Shown one piece after another: positions 62,464 to 64,000 of a DNA stretch of 64,000 nucleotides (the first letter of the stretch is position 1; each line of letters begins with the position of its first letter). Under the pieces are notes generated by a model. The model did not search any database. It had not been told where the DNA came from and saw nothing but the letters and a program-made list of their open reading frames with translations. Origin of the DNA: Marispirochaeta sp964554875 (GTDB taxonomy: Bacteria; Spirochaetota; Spirochaetia; JC444; Marispirochaetaceae); assembly GCA_964554875.1 (NCBI GenBank), contig CAZKQJ010000025.1:1-64000 (forward strand). Direction: 5' to 3'. The translations under genes and the position numbers were made by a program.

Positions 62464-62547
62464 ATGTCTGGAGGATTCAGTCGCATTGGCCCTGAAGGAC
62501 GTCGTCGCTATTGTGCGCGCATGGCACCGAAGCCTGTATGGGCTTGA
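62464..62547 (+). CDS. Possible 27-residue small protein
   Basis: A small frame of 27 codons plus stop with CAGGAG 9 bases before ATG 62464. The peptide is basic (starts MSGGFSRIGPEGRRR, ends PVWA) and I do not recognise it. It lies in the 142-base gap between the diguanylate cyclase and the RNase R gene. With such a short frame, chance is a real possibility. Confidence 0.3.
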   Translation: MSGGFSRIGPEGRRRYCARMAPKPVWA

Positions 62548-62571
62548 AAGTGGCGTAAATGAGCCTATACA
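62535..62571 (+). other. Long hairpin at the end of the diguanylate cyclase region
   Basis: TGTATGGGCT pairs with AGCCTATACA (one G-U) around a 17-base loop. The pairing is perfect only in plus-strand RNA; the minus strand has an A-C mismatch. No T run follows. It overlaps the end of the small frame and the stop of RNase R. Confidence 0.4.
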
Positions 62572-64000
62572 AACACAAAGTCCGCCTTGCGGTCAGCCAC
62601 GGAAACACGTTCTATCTTTACTCTGACGGGATCGCCGAGACGATAAATCCTGCCGGATTCTTTCCCTTTATATTGATAATTATCGCTGTCGTATTCGTAG
62701 AAGTCGTCTTTCAATTTTGAAAGCGGCACGAGTCCTTCGATGAGGTAGTGCGAAAGCTCAACAAAGAGTCCAAAGGAAGTTACCCCGGAGATAATACCGT
62801 TGTAACTGTGGCCGACCTTGCGGGACAGAAACTCGAGGGATTTGATCTTGGAATATTCGCGTTCGGCAGAAACCGCGACTTTCTCGCGATCGCTGCTTTG
62901 CCTGCAGGTTCTTTCGAGGTATTCCGCAATTTCACCTGATTTCTTCATACACCTGATTGCGTCAAGGTTTTTTTCTACATTTTTAGCACTCACTCCGGCA
63001 GGGCTGGGTCCAGGGGACAGGATATCCAGATATCGCTTGAGCAACCTGTGAACCAATAAGTCCGGGTAACGCCGGATTGGAGAAGTAAAATGGGTGTAGG
63101 CCTCGAAAGCCAATCCAAAATGACCCTTGTTGCGGGTGCTGTAAACGGCCTTGGTCATGGACTGCAGGGCAACTTTTTCCACAAGGTTTTTGAACTCGAG
63201 GTTCTGGATTATCTCGAAGATATTCCTGTAATCCTCCGGTTCAATGGTCTCTCCCATTCTGTAGGGAATACCCAGATCAGACACCATTGATAAAAAGGCT
63301 TGAGCATCCTCTTCTGAGGGTTTTTCATGGACCCGGTACACAAAGGGAATCTTTGTTTTGAGCTGCTTTTCCGCGGCGACAATATGTCCGGCCACTGTCT
63401 TGTTCGCCAGGAGCATGAACTCCTCAACGAGACGGTGTGATTCAAGGCGTACCTTCGGAATTATTGTACGGGGGATACCCTCTTCGTCGAGGCTGATTAC
63501 GGTTTCGGTCATGTCAAAGTCTATACTTCCGCGCTCCTCCCGGCGTTTCTGTAATACCTGGCTGAGCATCTGCATCAGGTGGATCGCCGAGGCGTATTTG
63601 TGTTTATTGCCCTTGATGATCTCTTCGACCTCCTGGTAGGTGAATCGCTGTTTGCTCTCGATAACAGTCTCCGCGATCTGATAATCCTGTACCTCGCCCA
63701 TGGAATTTATATGCATAAGGACCGAGAAAGCAAGCCGCGGTTTATGCGGCACAAGGCTGCATATTTCGTTGGAGAGGCGTTCAGGGAGCATGGGCAGTAC
63801 CTTCTGTACAAAATATACCGAAGTACCGCGCTCCCAGGCTTCCTGGTCTATTATGCCGCCTTCGGGAACAAAAAAGCTTACGTCCGCAATATGGACTCCC
63901 AGCTCGAAAAGTCCGGATGAAAGCTGTCGAATAGAAACAGCGTCATCAAAGTCCTGAGCGCTCTCCGGATCGATGGTAAGGCACTCCAGTTTTCGTAAGT
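62565..64000 (-). CDS. rnr: Ribonuclease R (5' end outside window)
   Basis: The frame stays open through the window end, so this is the C-terminal 478 residues of an RNase II/R-family 3'-5' exonuclease. The RNB domain shows the catalytic acidic cluster DPESAQDFDDAV near the window edge and YTHFTSPIRRYPDLLVH; the C-terminal S1 domain (YNGIISGVTSFGLFVEL...) is intact. The basic C-terminal tail common in RNase R is missing, so the protein ends right after S1. It degrades structured RNA. RNase II is the alternative, less likely in this phylum. Confidence 0.93.
   Translation of the reverse strand, partial: LRKLECLTIDPESAQDFDDAVSIRQLSSGLFELGVHIADVSFFVPEGGIIDQEAWERGTSVYFVQKVLPMLPERLSNEICSLVPHKPRLAFSVLMHINSMGEVQDYQIAETVIESKQRFTYQEVEEIIKGNKHKYASAIHLMQMLSQVLQKRREERGSIDFDMTETVISLDEEGIPRTIIPKVRLESHRLVEEFMLLANKTVAGHIVAAEKQLKTKIPFVYRVHEKPSEEDAQAFLSMVSDLGIPYRMGETIEPEDYRNIFEIIQNLEFKNLVEKVALQSMTKAVYSTRNKGHFGLAFEAYTHFTSPIRRYPDLLVHRLLKRYLDILSPGPSPAGVSAKNVEKNLDAIRCMKKSGEIAEYLERTCRQSSDREKVAVSAEREYSKIKSLEFLSRKVGHSYNGIISGVTSFGLFVELSHYLIEGLVPLSKLKDDFYEYDSDNYQYKGKESGRIYRLGDPVRVKIERVSVADRKADFVFV

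Noticed and set aside
62423..62571. A cyclic-di-GMP riboswitch next to the diguanylate cyclase
   Set aside because: The region lies after, not before, the gene and lacks the conserved GEMM core sequences.

Overview
The window (about 54% G+C by eye, dense coding, short intergenic gaps, no insertion sequence, prophage or CRISPR seen) looks like chromosomal backbone of a free-living spirochaete (Spirochaetales). Pointers are a CheW domain fused to a CheR-like domain followed by cheX and cheY (the treponemal order), a MurE whose C-terminal specificity motif is not the usual diaminopimelate form, a FlgH-like protein, and several secreted proteins of lineage-restricted type. The species cannot be named from the sequence.

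Bases 1-10255 hold two chemotaxis gene sets separated by a tRNA-Val(GAC) and a strong terminator. The first is the tail of a cheW(R)-cheX-cheY operon. The second is a tightly coupled nine-gene operon: receptor-like MCP, cheY, a two-Hpt cheA, cheR, cheB, cheD, cheY, a CheX-like gene, cheY. It contains no cheW. Its CheA carries two tandem 24-residue repeats that match the cyclic-di-GMP-binding MshEN motif, which is the most interesting observation here; a diguanylate cyclase with an inhibitory I-site lies at the other end of the window.

Bases 10273-20685 are mainly on the minus strand: NAD salvage (pncA, pncB) overlapping a NeuB-family sugar acid synthase, serS, proC, trmL, and an envelope cluster (alpha/beta-hydrolase lipoprotein, DUF4105 membrane protein, LysE exporter, transglutaminase-like protein). 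Then come glpK, a secreted DUF4015 putative glycosidase, and a minus-strand group of M28-like membrane peptidase, secreted HEAT-repeat protein and dinB.

Bases 30127-47130 mix cell-wall genes (ddl, murE, murD, a FemAB-type aminoacyltransferase) with a nitroreductase, an alkyltransferase-like DNA-repair protein, queD, an orphan D12-class adenine methylase with a probable compensated frameshift, hflK-hflC, metG, a 29-residue COX24/mS38-type ribosomal-protein candidate, a FlgH-like protein and dxs.

Bases 47174-52688 hold ilvC, a ModF-like double ABC ATPase, a CsgG-domain/beta-barrel protein and a polyol-type dehydrogenase behind a LacI-type operator. Bases 52822-59796 are a potassium-uptake island: a KdpD-like kinase without the KdpD N-terminal domain, a KdpE-like regulator, two KtrB/TrkH channels, one KtrA subunit and a second, degenerate regulator. 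A sensor kinase with a pseudo-receiver, a GGDEF protein and the 3' part of an RNase R gene close the window. Several genes (metG, the M28-like gene, possibly the ABC gene) have a promoter -10 box only 8-9 bases before the start codon and no Shine-Dalgarno, so they may be translated from leaderless mRNA.
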